Below, one piece after another: positions 8,377 to 17,975 of a DNA stretch of 64,000 nt. The notes below the pieces were generated by a model that did not search any database, was not told the DNA's origin, and was given only the letters and a program-made list of their open reading frames with translations. The DNA lies in NCBI GenBank assembly GCA_964344215.1, contig CAYFMP010000009.1, forward strand, positions 1-64,000, written 5' to 3'. Numbering within the stretch: the stretch's first letter is position 1; each line of letters starts with the position of its first letter. Position numbers and translations under genes: made by a program. The DNA is from CAYFMP01 sp964344215. GTDB taxonomy: Bacteria; Pseudomonadota; Alphaproteobacteria; Rhodospirillales; Casp-alpha2.

Positions 8377-8715
8377 TTACAGCGCGTCGGTGCCGGTTTC
8401 TCCGGTCCTGATCCGCATTGCCTGGCCGACGTCGAGCACGAAGATCTTGCCGTCGCCGATCTTCTCGGTGCTGGCGGCGGTGCGTATCGCCTCCATTACC
8501 GGCCCGACCTGGTCGTCGTCGAGGACGATATCGATCCGCACCTTGGGCACGAATTCGATGGCGTATTCGGCGCCGCGGTAAATCTCGGTCTGTCCCTTCT
8601 GACGACCGAACCCCTGGACCTCGGATACGGTCAGTCCCTGGATGTTCTGTTCGGTCAGGGCTTCGCGCACGTCGTCGAGCCTGGACGGTTTGATGATGGC
8701 CATTATCAGTTTCAT
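8377..8715 (-). CDS. glnK: PII nitrogen regulatory protein
   Basis: 112-residue trimeric PII signal protein sensing 2-oxoglutarate and ATP/ADP. It starts MKLIMAIIKPSRLDDVREAL and contains the T-loop GRQKGQTEIYRGAEYAIEFVPK split as usual, with uridylylatable Tyr51. The B-loop (TEKIGDGKIFVLDV) and C-loop (RIRTGETG) are intact. It lies 29 bases downstream of amtB on the same strand, which supports GlnK (the AmtB-binding paralogue) rather than GlnB. The gene order amtB-glnK is the reverse of the more familiar glnK-amtB. Confidence 0.93.
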   Translation of the reverse strand: MKLIMAIIKPSRLDDVREALTEQNIQGLTVSEVQGFGRQKGQTEIYRGAEYAIEFVPKVRIDIVLDDDQVGPVMEAIRTAASTEKIGDGKIFVLDVGQAMRIRTGETGTDAL

Positions 8716-8744
8716 GGCGGTCGATCCTTATTTCTTGAATGAGG

Positions 8745-10049
<1,305 letters not shown>

Positions 10050-10099
10050 GATTGAGTATCCCCTCACTGATCCGCACACCGCCCGCGCACCGCCGCCGA

Positions 10100-10267
10100 C
10101 GGGCGGCGGAACGCGATAACGCCCCAACGATGTTTATTGATGCCGGTTCCCAGGGCCTCCGGCCCAAACCGTATGACGACGGCTCAGCGGATTCGTTGAT
10201 CCAATTGCCGCCCAGGATGCCAAGAAAGGGGTTGCTATTCAATCCCCGAGGCGGGGGCTCGGGGAAC
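10100..10267 (+). repeat. Left copy of ~168-bp direct repeat flanking the island
   Basis: Starting at CGGGCGGCGGAACGCGATAA, this sequence recurs in the same orientation at 29324-29491. Its first ~125 bases are nearly identical; the last ~40 are similar with small differences. The two copies enclose the gas-vesicle island. No coding function is evident. The left copy ends shortly before lower-GC DNA begins. Confidence 0.85.
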
Positions 10268-10297
10268 GGACCTTTTACGCGGTTTGTCGGTAACCGG

Positions 10298-10510
10298 CTA
10301 CGCAAGTCGGAATTCCCGGTCGATATTGAAAGCCAAATTCGGTATTTCATTAACGAACGTTTGGATGGCTTTCTCTTCGGGCAATTCGATCAGCTTAATT
10401 CCGTCCATCATTATGAAAAGCAACGCGTCGAGATGGAGCGACGGCTTCCGTCCCCACGTTTTTCGAAGGACTGGATTGATTATGACTGCAACCAAGTTAC
10501 CGATCGGCAT
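10298..10510 (-). CDS. Short hypothetical ORF
   Basis: 70 residues (starts MPIGNLVAVIINP, ends FNIDREFRLA) with a plausible AAGG ribosome-binding site 9 bases upstream of ATG 10510. Composition is protein-like (KTWGRKPSLHLDALLFIMMD) and GC is lower than in the surrounding DNA. No family recognised; it may be a fragment of a gene brought in with the repeat. Confidence 0.3.
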   Translation of the reverse strand: MPIGNLVAVIINPVLRKTWGRKPSLHLDALLFIMMDGIKLIELPEEKAIQTFVNEIPNLAFNIDREFRLA

Positions 10511-10923
10511 CGCGACGCCTTAAGTCGCCTGAAATGGCGTCAGAGTTTCGTGACAGCTTTTCCAATCAAATCCCGAGAAAGGTACGGTTGACACTGGTTG
10601 ACAATCTCTGTTGCCTGCGAATTGCCAGGATTCGCGATTGATCTCTCTTTGTTTTCAATTTCTTAGTCAAGGGACCCAGGGCGAAAGAATCCGTTTGGCG
10701 GTTATCCGTCAAAGCCAATTCCGCTGAGAATTGACCAATTGCTCCCCCTACGAACCCTTCCAAAGATCAGCCAAGGGTTTCTAAGAGCGGAGGCAATTTT
10801 CCGAGTGGGCAGTCAATTGGATTACGAATACCCAACGCGGCGCGAAGCGGCACAACGCGCAAAGGATCAAGGGTTGCGGGCAAGTAAACGGACCGGAGGG
10901 GCGCGGGCGTCGACACGCGGCTT
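10511..10923. other. Non-coding stretch, no gene seen
   Basis: About 410 bases of relatively low GC between the short hypothetical ORF and the transposase remnant. All frames are broken or look random; no promoter, RNA or terminator could be supported. Confidence 0.4.
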
Positions 10924-11354
10924 TTCGTGGACGCGGTTTTTTGGGTGGCGCGGACGGGCTCGCCGCGGCGCGATCTGCCGGACGCTTTCGGGTCCTGGTA
11001 CGCGGTCTATTCGCGGTTCTGGCGGTGGTCGCGCAACGGCATATGGGAGAGTCTTGTCAAGGCCTTGGGCCGATGATCCGGACTTCGAATACCCGATCAT
11101 CGATTCGACCATCGTGCGGGCGCATCAACATGCCGCCGGCGCAAGGAGGGAGTCAAAATCAGGCGATCGGACGCTCACGCGGCGGCCCGAGCAGCAAGGT
11201 CCACATCGCCGTCGACGGCCTCGGCAATCCCCTTCGCCCGATCCTTACCCGGGGCCAGGTCCATGACAGCGTCGAGGCCGAGCACCTGATCGACGGCTTT
11301 TCCGGCGCCTACCTGGCGGCCGACAAAGCCTATGATTCGGACCGCTTCCGAGGC
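10924..11354 (+). pseudogene. Frameshifted IS5-family transposase remnant
   Basis: Three reading frames in succession give pieces of one transposase. From 10924: FVDAVFWVARTGSPRRDLPD and GIWESLVKALG, stopping at 11074. From 11072: DDPDFEYPIIDSTIVRAHQH, containing the first catalytic Asp (IDSTIVRAH). From 11156: QAIGRSRGGPSSKVHIAVDG and LGNPLRPILTRGQVHDS, ending in LAADKAYDSD with the second catalytic Asp. This order is that of IS5-group (IS1031/ISL2-like) DDE transposases. The N-terminus and the C-terminal Glu region are missing. It is a dead mobile-element relic inside the island. Confidence 0.8.
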
Positions 11355-11730
11355 GCCCGATGCCGGCCGAGACGGTGCTGAGTTTGGCCCGGCGGTGCCG
11401 GAGCTAGCCATCCAACGAATCCGACTCCGCCCGGAGCTGCTTGTGTTCGCTCTCGAGATAAGCCTTGAGCAGTTGCGCCAGGGGTTACGGTGAGGCTTTG
11501 AGCGGCGCGTCGGCAAGGAACGCAGACAGTCGCGCACCACGATCCCGGCAGTGACCGGCTCGTCGGCCAAGGGCGCCGAGCGTGACCGCTGGGTGAGATT
11601 GACATATTTCCATCAATTCGCTAGGTGTAGTAGTATTGAGAGTGTGAGGGACGAAATATCGATTGCCGCCGAAGGGCGAAGGTGCCGACCGTTGGGCCGT
11701 CGGCTGTGCTCACGTTGTTGAGAAGGTGCC
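11355..11730. other. Intergenic stretch, no gene seen
   Basis: About 375 bases after the transposase remnant. It may contain decayed transposon sequence, but no frame resembles the missing transposase C-terminus. An AT-richer stretch near 11600-11660 could hold a promoter for the next gene, but no clear -35/-10 pair was found. Confidence 0.35.
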
Positions 11731-12402
11731 GTGAGGATTCGCAGCATTCCCCCCCGTGGGTCGATCCCTAAGATACCCCCAATTCGTCGAAGGAAGGTTC
11801 GTGGCGGAAGGCGCTCCGACCCTGAGAGCGAAAGCGGAGGTTGGGACGGCGATATCGACCGTCACGTGTTCCGCGCCCCCCCGGAGACGGGCGGTAAGGG
11901 CGCGAAGGCGGCGCCGCCGATAAACGACTTGGCGGATTCCCTCGATCGCCTCCTCAAGGTTGCTGCGGAAATGGATAGGCCTGGCGACGACCTCGACGAA
12001 GCGAGACGGCCTCGCGGCGATGGCGGGCCAGTGGCCGCCTTCGGCATCAACAAGCGACATCTCGGTGCCGCTCACCGCAAATCCGAACGGACCGGTGTTG
12101 CGCGCCGCGCGGCAAAGCCCCCGAAACGGGCGCAACGCCGCGCCGCTTGGCTCGAAGTGGGACAAAATGGTTTTCACATCGACGTGATGGAGGAGGCGAA
12201 CCAAGTCGTGCTGTTGGTTGAGATTCCGAACAGCGACGTCCGGATCGCCAGGCACGGGGCGACGGTGACCTTCACCCTGGTTGACGGGCGCAAGGCGAAG
12301 GCGGAATTGCCCTGCGAGGTGTCGGGCGGCCCCAAACGCATCGAGCGCAACGGCGTCTTGGAGGTGCGTTACGCCAAGCGCGCCGCCGCGGGTGGCGGTT
12401 GA
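11731..12402 (+). CDS. Divergent GvpH/Hsp20-like gas-vesicle accessory protein
   Basis: 223 residues from GTG 11731 (start uncertain). The basic N-terminus is low-complexity. Residues ~65-85 (INDLADSLDRLLKVAAEMD) resemble the amphipathic segment of the GvpH at 20973 (LGDVVDLVGKLAEAGEQ). The C-terminal ~75 residues look like an alpha-crystallin/Hsp20-type beta-sandwich: FHIDVMEEANQVVLLVEIP, then HGATVTFTLVDG, then KAELPCEVSGGPKRIERNGV and LEVRYAKR, matching the Hsp20 pattern of 'xLPxxV...xNGVLEVxx'. It probably acts as a chaperone for gas-vesicle proteins. Neither its Hsp20 assignment nor its start codon is certain. Confidence 0.55.
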   Translation: MRIRSIPPRGSIPKIPPIRRRKVRGGRRSDPESESGGWDGDIDRHVFRAPPETGGKGAKAAPPINDLADSLDRLLKVAAEMDRPGDDLDEARRPRGDGGPVAAFGINKRHLGAAHRKSERTGVARRAAKPPKRAQRRAAWLEVGQNGFHIDVMEEANQVVLLVEIPNSDVRIARHGATVTFTLVDGRKAKAELPCEVSGGPKRIERNGVLEVRYAKRAAAGGG

Positions 12403-12666
12403 GTGGTCGTGGCGGCCATCGGACGGTTCTCCGGCAGTGACCGAAAACGGCAGGCCAAACGCGTGCGCGCTACCGTCGAACACCGAATTTGGGTGAGGCG
12501 ACGCCCGACAACCCGTGGCGAGCCCTTGTGCCCGATCCGAAGGGGCTGTCGAGGCGGGGCCGGTTTCGGCCGTCGGCCCCGGGGCACACCGGCCGCGGCA
12601 TGGCTAGGTGTTTGCCGAAATCATTTTGGTCGTGGATGAACAACTCTAGCTTTTGAGGACAAGGAA

Positions 12667-14829
12667 ATGGCAGTACCACAGCGAGATCCGAACGACGATG
12701 GCCTTGAACCAGAGTTTAAGGTCGCCGAGGCCCGCACCAAGGATGTCGGCCGTGGAATCGCCCAGCTCGACCCGGCCGACATGGAGAGGTACGGCCTGGA
12801 AACGGGCAACATTCTGCGGATCAGGGGCAAGGACGATACCGTCGCCAAGGCGATGCCCGCCTTTCCCGAGGATCGTGGCAAACGGGTCGTGCAGATCGAC
12901 GGGCTGATTCGCGGCAATGCCGGCGTCGGGCTCGACGGCAAGGTCTCGCTTGAGAAAATCGATTTCAAGCCGGCCAAAAAGGTCCAACTCGCCCCGGTCA
13001 CGGCCCTGCGCGCCGGCCACCGGCGACAGGAAGGCCGCTTTGTCGGGCGGGTCCTGGAGGGCCTGGTCCTGACCCGCGGCGACCGCATTCGGGCTACCAT
13101 GTTCAGCAACCGCGGCCACGACTTCACGGTGGTCGGCTGCGCCCCCGCCGGCGCCGTGATGATCCATCCCTTGACCGCGATCGAGATCGTCGAGGAGGGC
13201 GGGGGCGGCGCGCGCCGCGAACGGATCACCTACGAGGATATCGGCGGCCTGCACCGCGAAACGCAAAAGATCCGCGAGATGATCGAGTTGCCGCTGAAAT
13301 ATCCGGAGGTGTTCGAGCAACTCGGCATCGATGCGCCGAAGGGGGTTTTCCTCCATGGGCCGCCCGGTTGCGGCAAGACCCTCATCGCCCGCGCCGTGGC
13401 GAACGAGACCGACGCGCAGTTCTTCACCCTGAGCGGTCCCGAGATCATGCACAAGTTCTACGGGGAAAGTGAGGCGCACCTGAGAGGGATTTTCGAGGCG
13501 GCGTCACCCGGCCCGAGCATCATCTTCCTCGACGAAATTGACGCGATCGCACCAAAGCGGGCCGAACTGGGCGGCGAGAAGCAGGTCGAACGCCGGGTCG
13601 TCTCCCAGCTTCTGACGCTGATGGATGGGCTCGAATCGCGAGGCCAGGTCATCGTCATTGCGGCGACCAACCTGCCGAACTCGGTCGATTCGGCGCTACG
13701 CCGTCCCGGCCGCTTCGACCGCGAGATCAGCATCGGTGTTCCCGACAAGATCGGCCGCGAGGAAATCCTGGAGATCTACACGCGGGGCATGCCGCTGGCC
13801 GACGACGTCGACCTGGAGAAGCTGGCCCAGATCACCCACGGGTTCGTCGGCGCCGACCTGGAAGCCCTGTGTCGCGAAGCGGCGATGGCGACGCTGCGCA
13901 AGATCTTTCCCGATATCGACTTCGATCTGGAACAGATCCCCTACGAGACCTTGGAGACCCTGTCCGTGGGGATGGATGATTTCTTCAACGGCTTGGCCGT
14001 GGTCGACCCATCGGCCATTCGAGAGGTTTTCACTGAAGTCCCCGATGTCAAGTGGGACGACGTGGGGGGGCTCGATGAAGCTAAGCGCGTGCTCCGGGAA
14101 TCCGTCGAATGGCCGATCAATCATGCCGGCCTGTACGACAAGGCGGGCATCGTGCCACCCAAAGGCATCCTTCTCCACGGCGCGCCGGGGTTGGGAAAAA
14201 CGCTGTTGGCCAAGGCCGTCGCCACCGAAAGCGGGGTCAATTTCATCTCGGTCAAAGGACCAGCGTTGCTGAGCAAATGGGTGGGCGAGAGCGAACGCGC
14301 CGTGCGTGAGGTGTTCCACAAGGCCAAGCAGGCGTCGCCGTGTATCGTCTTTCTCGACGAGGTCGACAGCCTGGCGCCGCGGCGCGGCGGCAGCGAGGCC
14401 AGTGCCGTGACCGACCGGATCATCGCCCAGTTGTTGACCGAGATGGACGGGGTGGAGGAGCTCAAGGGCGTGACCGTGTTGGCGGCGACGAACCGCAAGG
14501 ATCTCGTCGATCCGGCGTTGCTGAGATCGGGGCGCTTCGACTTCCTGATCGAACTGCCGATGCCGGACGCGCGGACGCGCCGGGCGATTTTCGAGATCCA
14601 CTGCCGCGACATGCCGCTTTCCGCCGATGTCGATCTCGAGCGCCTCGGCGGCAAGCCAAGCCAAGGCCTGACCGGCGCGGACATCGAGGCGGCGTGCAAG
14701 AAGGCGGCAACGGCAGCCATGCGCGAGTACATCGCCGGCAAGCGCCGCGCCGCGGGAAACGACGACGATTTCGAGATTGCATCCGAGCATTTCGACATCG
14801 CGTTCGGTGAAACGCGGGAGGCGGAGTAG
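12667..14829 (+). CDS. CDC48/VCP-like double AAA+ ATPase (copy 1)
   Basis: 720 residues. Starts at ATG 12667, seven bases after AAGGA. The N-terminal CDC48-type double-psi barrel (DVGRGIAQLDPADMERYGLE, GKRVVQIDGLIRGNAGV) covers ~18-95. AAA1 has Walker A HGPPGCGKTLIARAVANE, Walker B IIFLDEIDAIAPKR and arginine fingers in RRPGRFDRE. AAA2 has GAPGLGKTLLAKAVATESG, IVFLDEVDSLAPRRGG and LLRSGRFDF. Both sites look competent. It is a hexameric unfoldase/segregase of the archaeal-type CDC48 family. A close paralogue lies at 26819. Its position beside gas-vesicle genes suggests a role in assembling, remodelling or dismantling vesicles (inference). Confidence 0.9.
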   Translation: MAVPQRDPNDDGLEPEFKVAEARTKDVGRGIAQLDPADMERYGLETGNILRIRGKDDTVAKAMPAFPEDRGKRVVQIDGLIRGNAGVGLDGKVSLEKIDFKPAKKVQLAPVTALRAGHRRQEGRFVGRVLEGLVLTRGDRIRATMFSNRGHDFTVVGCAPAGAVMIHPLTAIEIVEEGGGGARRERITYEDIGGLHRETQKIREMIELPLKYPEVFEQLGIDAPKGVFLHGPPGCGKTLIARAVANETDAQFFTLSGPEIMHKFYGESEAHLRGIFEAASPGPSIIFLDEIDAIAPKRAELGGEKQVERRVVSQLLTLMDGLESRGQVIVIAATNLPNSVDSALRRPGRFDREISIGVPDKIGREEILEIYTRGMPLADDVDLEKLAQITHGFVGADLEALCREAAMATLRKIFPDIDFDLEQIPYETLETLSVGMDDFFNGLAVVDPSAIREVFTEVPDVKWDDVGGLDEAKRVLRESVEWPINHAGLYDKAGIVPPKGILLHGAPGLGKTLLAKAVATESGVNFISVKGPALLSKWVGESERAVREVFHKAKQASPCIVFLDEVDSLAPRRGGSEASAVTDRIIAQLLTEMDGVEELKGVTVLAATNRKDLVDPALLRSGRFDFLIELPMPDARTRRAIFEIHCRDMPLSADVDLERLGGKPSQGLTGADIEAACKKAATAAMREYIAGKRRAAGNDDDFEIASEHFDIAFGETREAE

Positions 14830-14833
14830 CATC

Positions 14834-15460
14834 TTGAGCGAAACCGTAACGTCGAAGATGAACGCTACGGGCCGCCCGGCGCCGGCACCGGGAACGGAGC
14901 CGAGGCAACTGATCTACATTCCCATCGTCCACGAAACGGCGGATATGGGCTCGCAGGCGGAACGCCTGCGTCAGGTCTATGTCGAACGTTATGGCGAGCA
15001 GGCCTGGACGGAAAGCCGCAAGGCCGTTGCCGCGTTCTGGGAGCGGGTCGAGAAGGAGATCGACGAACTTCACCTCGACTATCGCAAGGTCAGGCTCTAC
15101 CAGGATGGCCTGCCGCTGTGCGGCCGTGAAGCGGACATCGTCCGCGACGTCGCCGCGCAAGGTAGCAACAACTACCGGATCCTGTTGGACCTGATGGGGA
15201 AGGGTGCGGTCCTCGAAGGGACCGAGGATCCGGCGTTGCTGCTCAAGGAGTACGCGTTGATCAAGGCGGCCGCTTCGACCGAAGCGGAGGCCGGCGACAA
15301 GGCCCGGCGCCTGCTCGAACAAAGGGACCGCTTCATCGCGGCGCGAATCGACGCCACCCTTCGGTCGGGGGAGACCGGGATGCTGTTCATGGGGACACTC
15401 CACCAGGTTCGGGAGGTGCTTCCCGAAAGCATCGCGGTTCGACAATTGATCGAGGTCTGA
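14834..15460 (+). CDS. Conserved-looking hypothetical protein coupled to CDC48
   Basis: 208 residues from TTG 14834, which follows GGAG at a good distance and lies 4 bases behind the CDC48 stop; ATG 14858 is an alternative. The body begins QLIYIPIVHETADMGSQAE. It contains YVERYGEQAWTESRKAVAAF, a helical centre, and a C-terminal segment RDRFIAARIDATLRSGETGM followed by LFMGTLHQV. That last stretch recalls the end of TraB/GumN-type domains (arginine, helix, then 'GxxH'), but the match is weak. Translational coupling with the ATPase suggests that they act together. Confidence 0.7.
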   Translation: MSETVTSKMNATGRPAPAPGTEPRQLIYIPIVHETADMGSQAERLRQVYVERYGEQAWTESRKAVAAFWERVEKEIDELHLDYRKVRLYQDGLPLCGREADIVRDVAAQGSNNYRILLDLMGKGAVLEGTEDPALLLKEYALIKAAASTEAEAGDKARRLLEQRDRFIAARIDATLRSGETGMLFMGTLHQVREVLPESIAVRQLIEV

Positions 15461-15659
15461 CGCGCCTTCCCGTTGTGCCGCCGCAACGGCACTCGCCTAC
15501 GGGATTGTTCTTTCCCGTCATGGTTGGATGTTTCAGAATGCAACTAACGCAATAATATAAATGGAATAATAACTCTAAAAATGTTACAATGCCATCCCCG
15601 AGATGGGCCACAGTTTCATGAAAATCTTGAGTCTGGCGGCGCCAAGTGGGAGGTAGGAC

Positions 15660-16430
15660 TTGAAATTCTTAAAATCTGGCTGGGCTAAGGTAAAATCTGG
15701 CTGGGCTAAGGAGGGCGAAGGTCGCCTGGCCCGCCAATTGGCTTTGCGCAGCGTCGCCGCCTATGTTGCGCATGAGGTCAATCATCCGCTCGGCACGATC
15801 GCCAATCTGGCGGCGCTGCTCAGCCGGCGGGTCAGTGATCGGGTCATACGGCCGAGCGAGTTGGTCTCGCATATCGACGCCATCAAGGTTGAAACCAAAC
15901 GCGCCGCAGACGTCAGCAAGAACCTGCGGGTTCTGGCCGGAGGTCTGCATGGGCCGCGCGAAACCGTCTATGTCCATGCCCTGCTGCGCGAGGCGGCGAG
16001 CCGCTTGCGGCGTCGCTATTCGAAAGAATCGGTAAACGTTCGCGTAGAATGCCGGAACCACACGCTGAGCCTGCAAGGTGTCCCCGACTTGCTGCACATC
16101 GCGCTCCACAACCTGCTCATCAACGGCGTCGAGGCGCTGCAGGCCGCGGCTGTCGAACAACCGTGCTTGCGATTGCGGGCGAATTATAGCGACGACGACG
16201 CTCGTGTGATCATCGACGTCATCGATAACGGCCCCGGGGCAAGCCAAGCCATCAGGGAGCGGATGTTCGAGCCGTTGGTCTCGGACAAGCCCGGCGGCTC
16301 GGGGCTCGGGCTGGCGATCTGTCGCGACGCGGTGGAGTGGCACCGCGGCAAATTGTCATACGAGGATGGGGTGGAGCAATGCGGCGCCTGTTTCCGCATC
16401 TCCCTGCCAAAGGACTCAAGCGATGGCTGA
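15660..16430 (+). CDS. Sensor histidine kinase without an obvious input domain
   Basis: 256 residues from TTG 15660, preceded by GGAGG at 15649-15653. HisKA-type dimerisation helix with the phospho-acceptor His in YVAHEVNHPLGTIANLAALL (about residue 40). The HATPase region has N-box HNLLINGVEAL, G1 DVIDNGPG, a shortened F-box region and G2 GGSGLGLAICRDAVEWHRGK. It contains no sensor or transmembrane segment; the N-terminus is only ~30 residues and carries a 21-bp tandem duplication (15670-15711; KSGWAK twice). It overlaps the response-regulator gene by 8 bases, forming a two-component pair, probably controlling the island genes. Confidence 0.87.
   Translation: MKFLKSGWAKVKSGWAKEGEGRLARQLALRSVAAYVAHEVNHPLGTIANLAALLSRRVSDRVIRPSELVSHIDAIKVETKRAADVSKNLRVLAGGLHGPRETVYVHALLREAASRLRRRYSKESVNVRVECRNHTLSLQGVPDLLHIALHNLLINGVEALQAAAVEQPCLRLRANYSDDDARVIIDVIDNGPGASQAIRERMFEPLVSDKPGGSGLGLAICRDAVEWHRGKLSYEDGVEQCGACFRISLPKDSSDG
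15670..15711 (+). repeat. Perfect 21-bp tandem duplication inside the kinase gene
   Basis: The unit TAAAATCTGGCTGGGCTAAG+G occurs twice back to back (15670-15690 and 15691-15711), in frame, adding KSGWAKV/KSGWAKE to the protein. The identity of the copies points to a recent event. Confidence 0.9.
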
Positions 16431-17085
16431 TCACGTTTACCTGATCGACAATGACGTCGGCTTCCGCCGCTCCTTGGCGCAGATGCTCGAGTCCATCGGC
16501 CTCAGCTATGACGATTGGGACTCGCCGGAGGAGTTCATAAACCTCGATGAGTTTACGCGACCGGGTTGCGCGGTAATCGATTACCGGCTGCCGACACTGT
16601 CCGGTCTCGAAGTGCTGAAGTCGATCCGCGCCCGTTCGTCGCTGCCGGTGGTCATGATCAGCGCCTATGCCGACGTCCGCCTGACGGTCGCCGCCATGCA
16701 GTCCGGCGCCGCTTGCGTCTTCGAAAAGCCTCTGGACGACAATGAGTTTTTGGGCTTCATCGAGTTCATTTGTTTCGAGGACCGGGAGCGCATGCATAAA
16801 CACGAGGCTTGCCGCGCCACGCAAGCGCAAATCGCCAGTCTGTCGGAACCCGAGAAGCAGGTGCTCGAGCTGATGCTCCAGGGCCAGGCGAACAAGGTCA
16901 TGGCCAATACGCTTGACAAAAGCGTCAAGGCGGTCGAACGCAATCGCCAAAACATCGTTGCCAAACTCGGCTGTCGGAACGCCAACGAGGTGCTGCTCAA
17001 GGTGGCGCACTGCCCAATGACGTCGGCTTCGCCGCTCACCTGTACTTCCTTACCCTGCCCCTTTTCCTTCCTCGGCGTGATTTAG
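16423..17085 (+). CDS. FixJ-family two-component response regulator (REC-LuxR HTH)
   Basis: 220 residues starting at ATG 16423 inside the end of the kinase gene. Receiver: acidic pocket VYLIDNDVGF, phospho-acceptor Asp53 in CAVIDYRLPTLSGLEVL, Thr/Ser position VVMISAYAD, and Lys102 in VFEKPLDD. A linker leads to a LuxR-type helix-turn-helix: LSEPEKQVLELMLQGQANKV, MANTLDKSVKAVERNRQNIV, AKLGCRNANEVL. The architecture and 'FEKP' are typical of FixJ/NarL-like regulators. It is located 0.6 kb upstream of gvpA, so it may regulate gas-vesicle expression. The last ~20 residues (PLTCTSLPCPFSFLGVI) look non-native, suggesting a lost stop codon. Confidence 0.88.
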   Translation: MADHVYLIDNDVGFRRSLAQMLESIGLSYDDWDSPEEFINLDEFTRPGCAVIDYRLPTLSGLEVLKSIRARSSLPVVMISAYADVRLTVAAMQSGAACVFEKPLDDNEFLGFIEFICFEDRERMHKHEACRATQAQIASLSEPEKQVLELMLQGQANKVMANTLDKSVKAVERNRQNIVAKLGCRNANEVLLKVAHCPMTSASPLTCTSLPCPFSFLGVI

Positions 17086-17169
17086 CTGTGATGTCTCAGG
17101 AGGTTGTCCACTCGGTCCGAACCGAGGGAGCCGATGTCATTGAACCCTTTCCTTTCAAGGAAGGACCGA

Positions 17170-17340
17170 ATGGACATGCACAGGAATGCCCCTTTGACGC
17201 CACGTGGTCGAGAAGAACTGGTACGCCGGATTTTGGTTGAGCGGCAACCCCCCGGGGGCGTGGCCATGGCCCTGGGGGTCTGCCCCCGCACGGTGCGCTT
17301 GTTTGGAGATGGGCCGCATCGCCAGGCCAACCGCGCCTGA
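17170..17340 (+). pseudogene. IS481-family transposase N-terminal remnant
   Basis: From ATG 17170 the frame reads MDMHRNAPLTPRGREELVRR, then a helix-turn-helix segment ending ALGVCPRTVRLF. This is how many IS481-type transposases begin (M-x-x-H-x-N-A-x-L-T-P-x-G-R, then V-C-x-x-T-V). Similarity ends after ~45 residues and no DDE catalytic region follows. From 17341 to about 17630 no further gene was found. Confidence 0.65.
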
Positions 17341-17632
17341 CGATGATGCAAATTGGCCCCGGTCGAATGGTTCCAATCAGCCGGATAGTGCTCCAGCGCC
17401 GGCCCGGGCCAACCCTGTCCCGCAAAAGTTTCCCTTCCCTCGGGTGATGCCTCGATAGCAGCCCGCGCGCGCCTGCCCGGTTCCGAGCAAGGCCCGCGAG
17501 AAGTTACCCCCGGGCGTTTGGGGAAACCCCTCGGCCCGGACGGAATCCCCCTCGCAAGCCGTCCGATTTTCCTTGTGAACTGCGGAATCTCCTGAGGTGC
17601 CGGGGGGCTTTTCAACTGTCACAATGCTCCGG

Positions 17633-17647
17633 CTCTTGCAGCAAGAG
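17633..17647. promoter_or_regulatory. Small hairpin upstream of gvpA
   Basis: CTCTTG and CAAGAG form perfect 6-bp arms around CAG, 30 bases before the gvpA start. The Shine-Dalgarno AAGGAG (17665-17670) lies between the hairpin and ATG 17678. It could be an operator half-site pair or an mRNA 5' stabilising stem for this highly expressed structural gene. No convincing sigma-70 or sigma-54 promoter was identified. Confidence 0.35.
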
Positions 17648-17677
17648 AGCATCAATTGACACCCAAGGAGAAACCCA

Positions 17678-17890
17678 ATGGCCATAGAAAAAATGAACTC
17701 ATCGAGCAGCCTCGCCGAAGTCGTCGATCGCATCCTCGACAAGGGCGTCGTCGTCGACGCCTGGGTGCGTGTGTCGCTGGTCGGCATCGAACTGCTGGCG
17801 ATCGAGGCTCGCGTCGTCGTCGCCGGCGTCGACACCTACCTCAAGTACGCCGAAGCGGTTGGTCTGACGGCGGGCGCACAAGCCGCTTGA
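17678..17890 (+). CDS. gvpA: Major gas-vesicle structural protein GvpA
   Basis: 70 residues, the usual GvpA length. It forms the ribbed hydrophobic shell of gas vesicles. The sequence shows the canonical core: SLAEVVDRILDKGVVVDAWV, RVSLVGIELLAIEARVVVAG, VDTYLKYAEAVGLT. A strong ribosome-binding site (AAGGAG) lies 7 bases upstream. It is first in a long same-strand operon. The C-terminus is short (AGAQAA). Confidence 0.97.
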   Translation: MAIEKMNSSSSLAEVVDRILDKGVVVDAWVRVSLVGIELLAIEARVVVAGVDTYLKYAEAVGLTAGAQAA

Positions 17891-17975
17891 GGGGCCTCGG
17901 TGCGGGGTCGGGCCCGGTCGGGCGCGGCCCCCGCGACCGGGTCGGCGCCGATCAATTGAAACACGAGGTATCGAG

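Noticed and set aside
10100..10267. Left direct repeat considered as a coding exon (translated string WEPASINIVGALSRSA)
   Set aside because: Frame is open by chance on the minus strand, lacks a start with ribosome-binding site, and the same DNA occurs outside any gene at 29324.
15670..15711. 21-bp tandem repeat considered as start of a CRISPR or iteron array
   Set aside because: Only two copies, no spacers, and inside a coding region in frame.
17655..17661. TTGACA near the gvpA start considered as a -35 box
   Set aside because: It lies 17 bases before the ATG and overlaps the ribosome-binding region, so no -10 could be placed in front of the gene.
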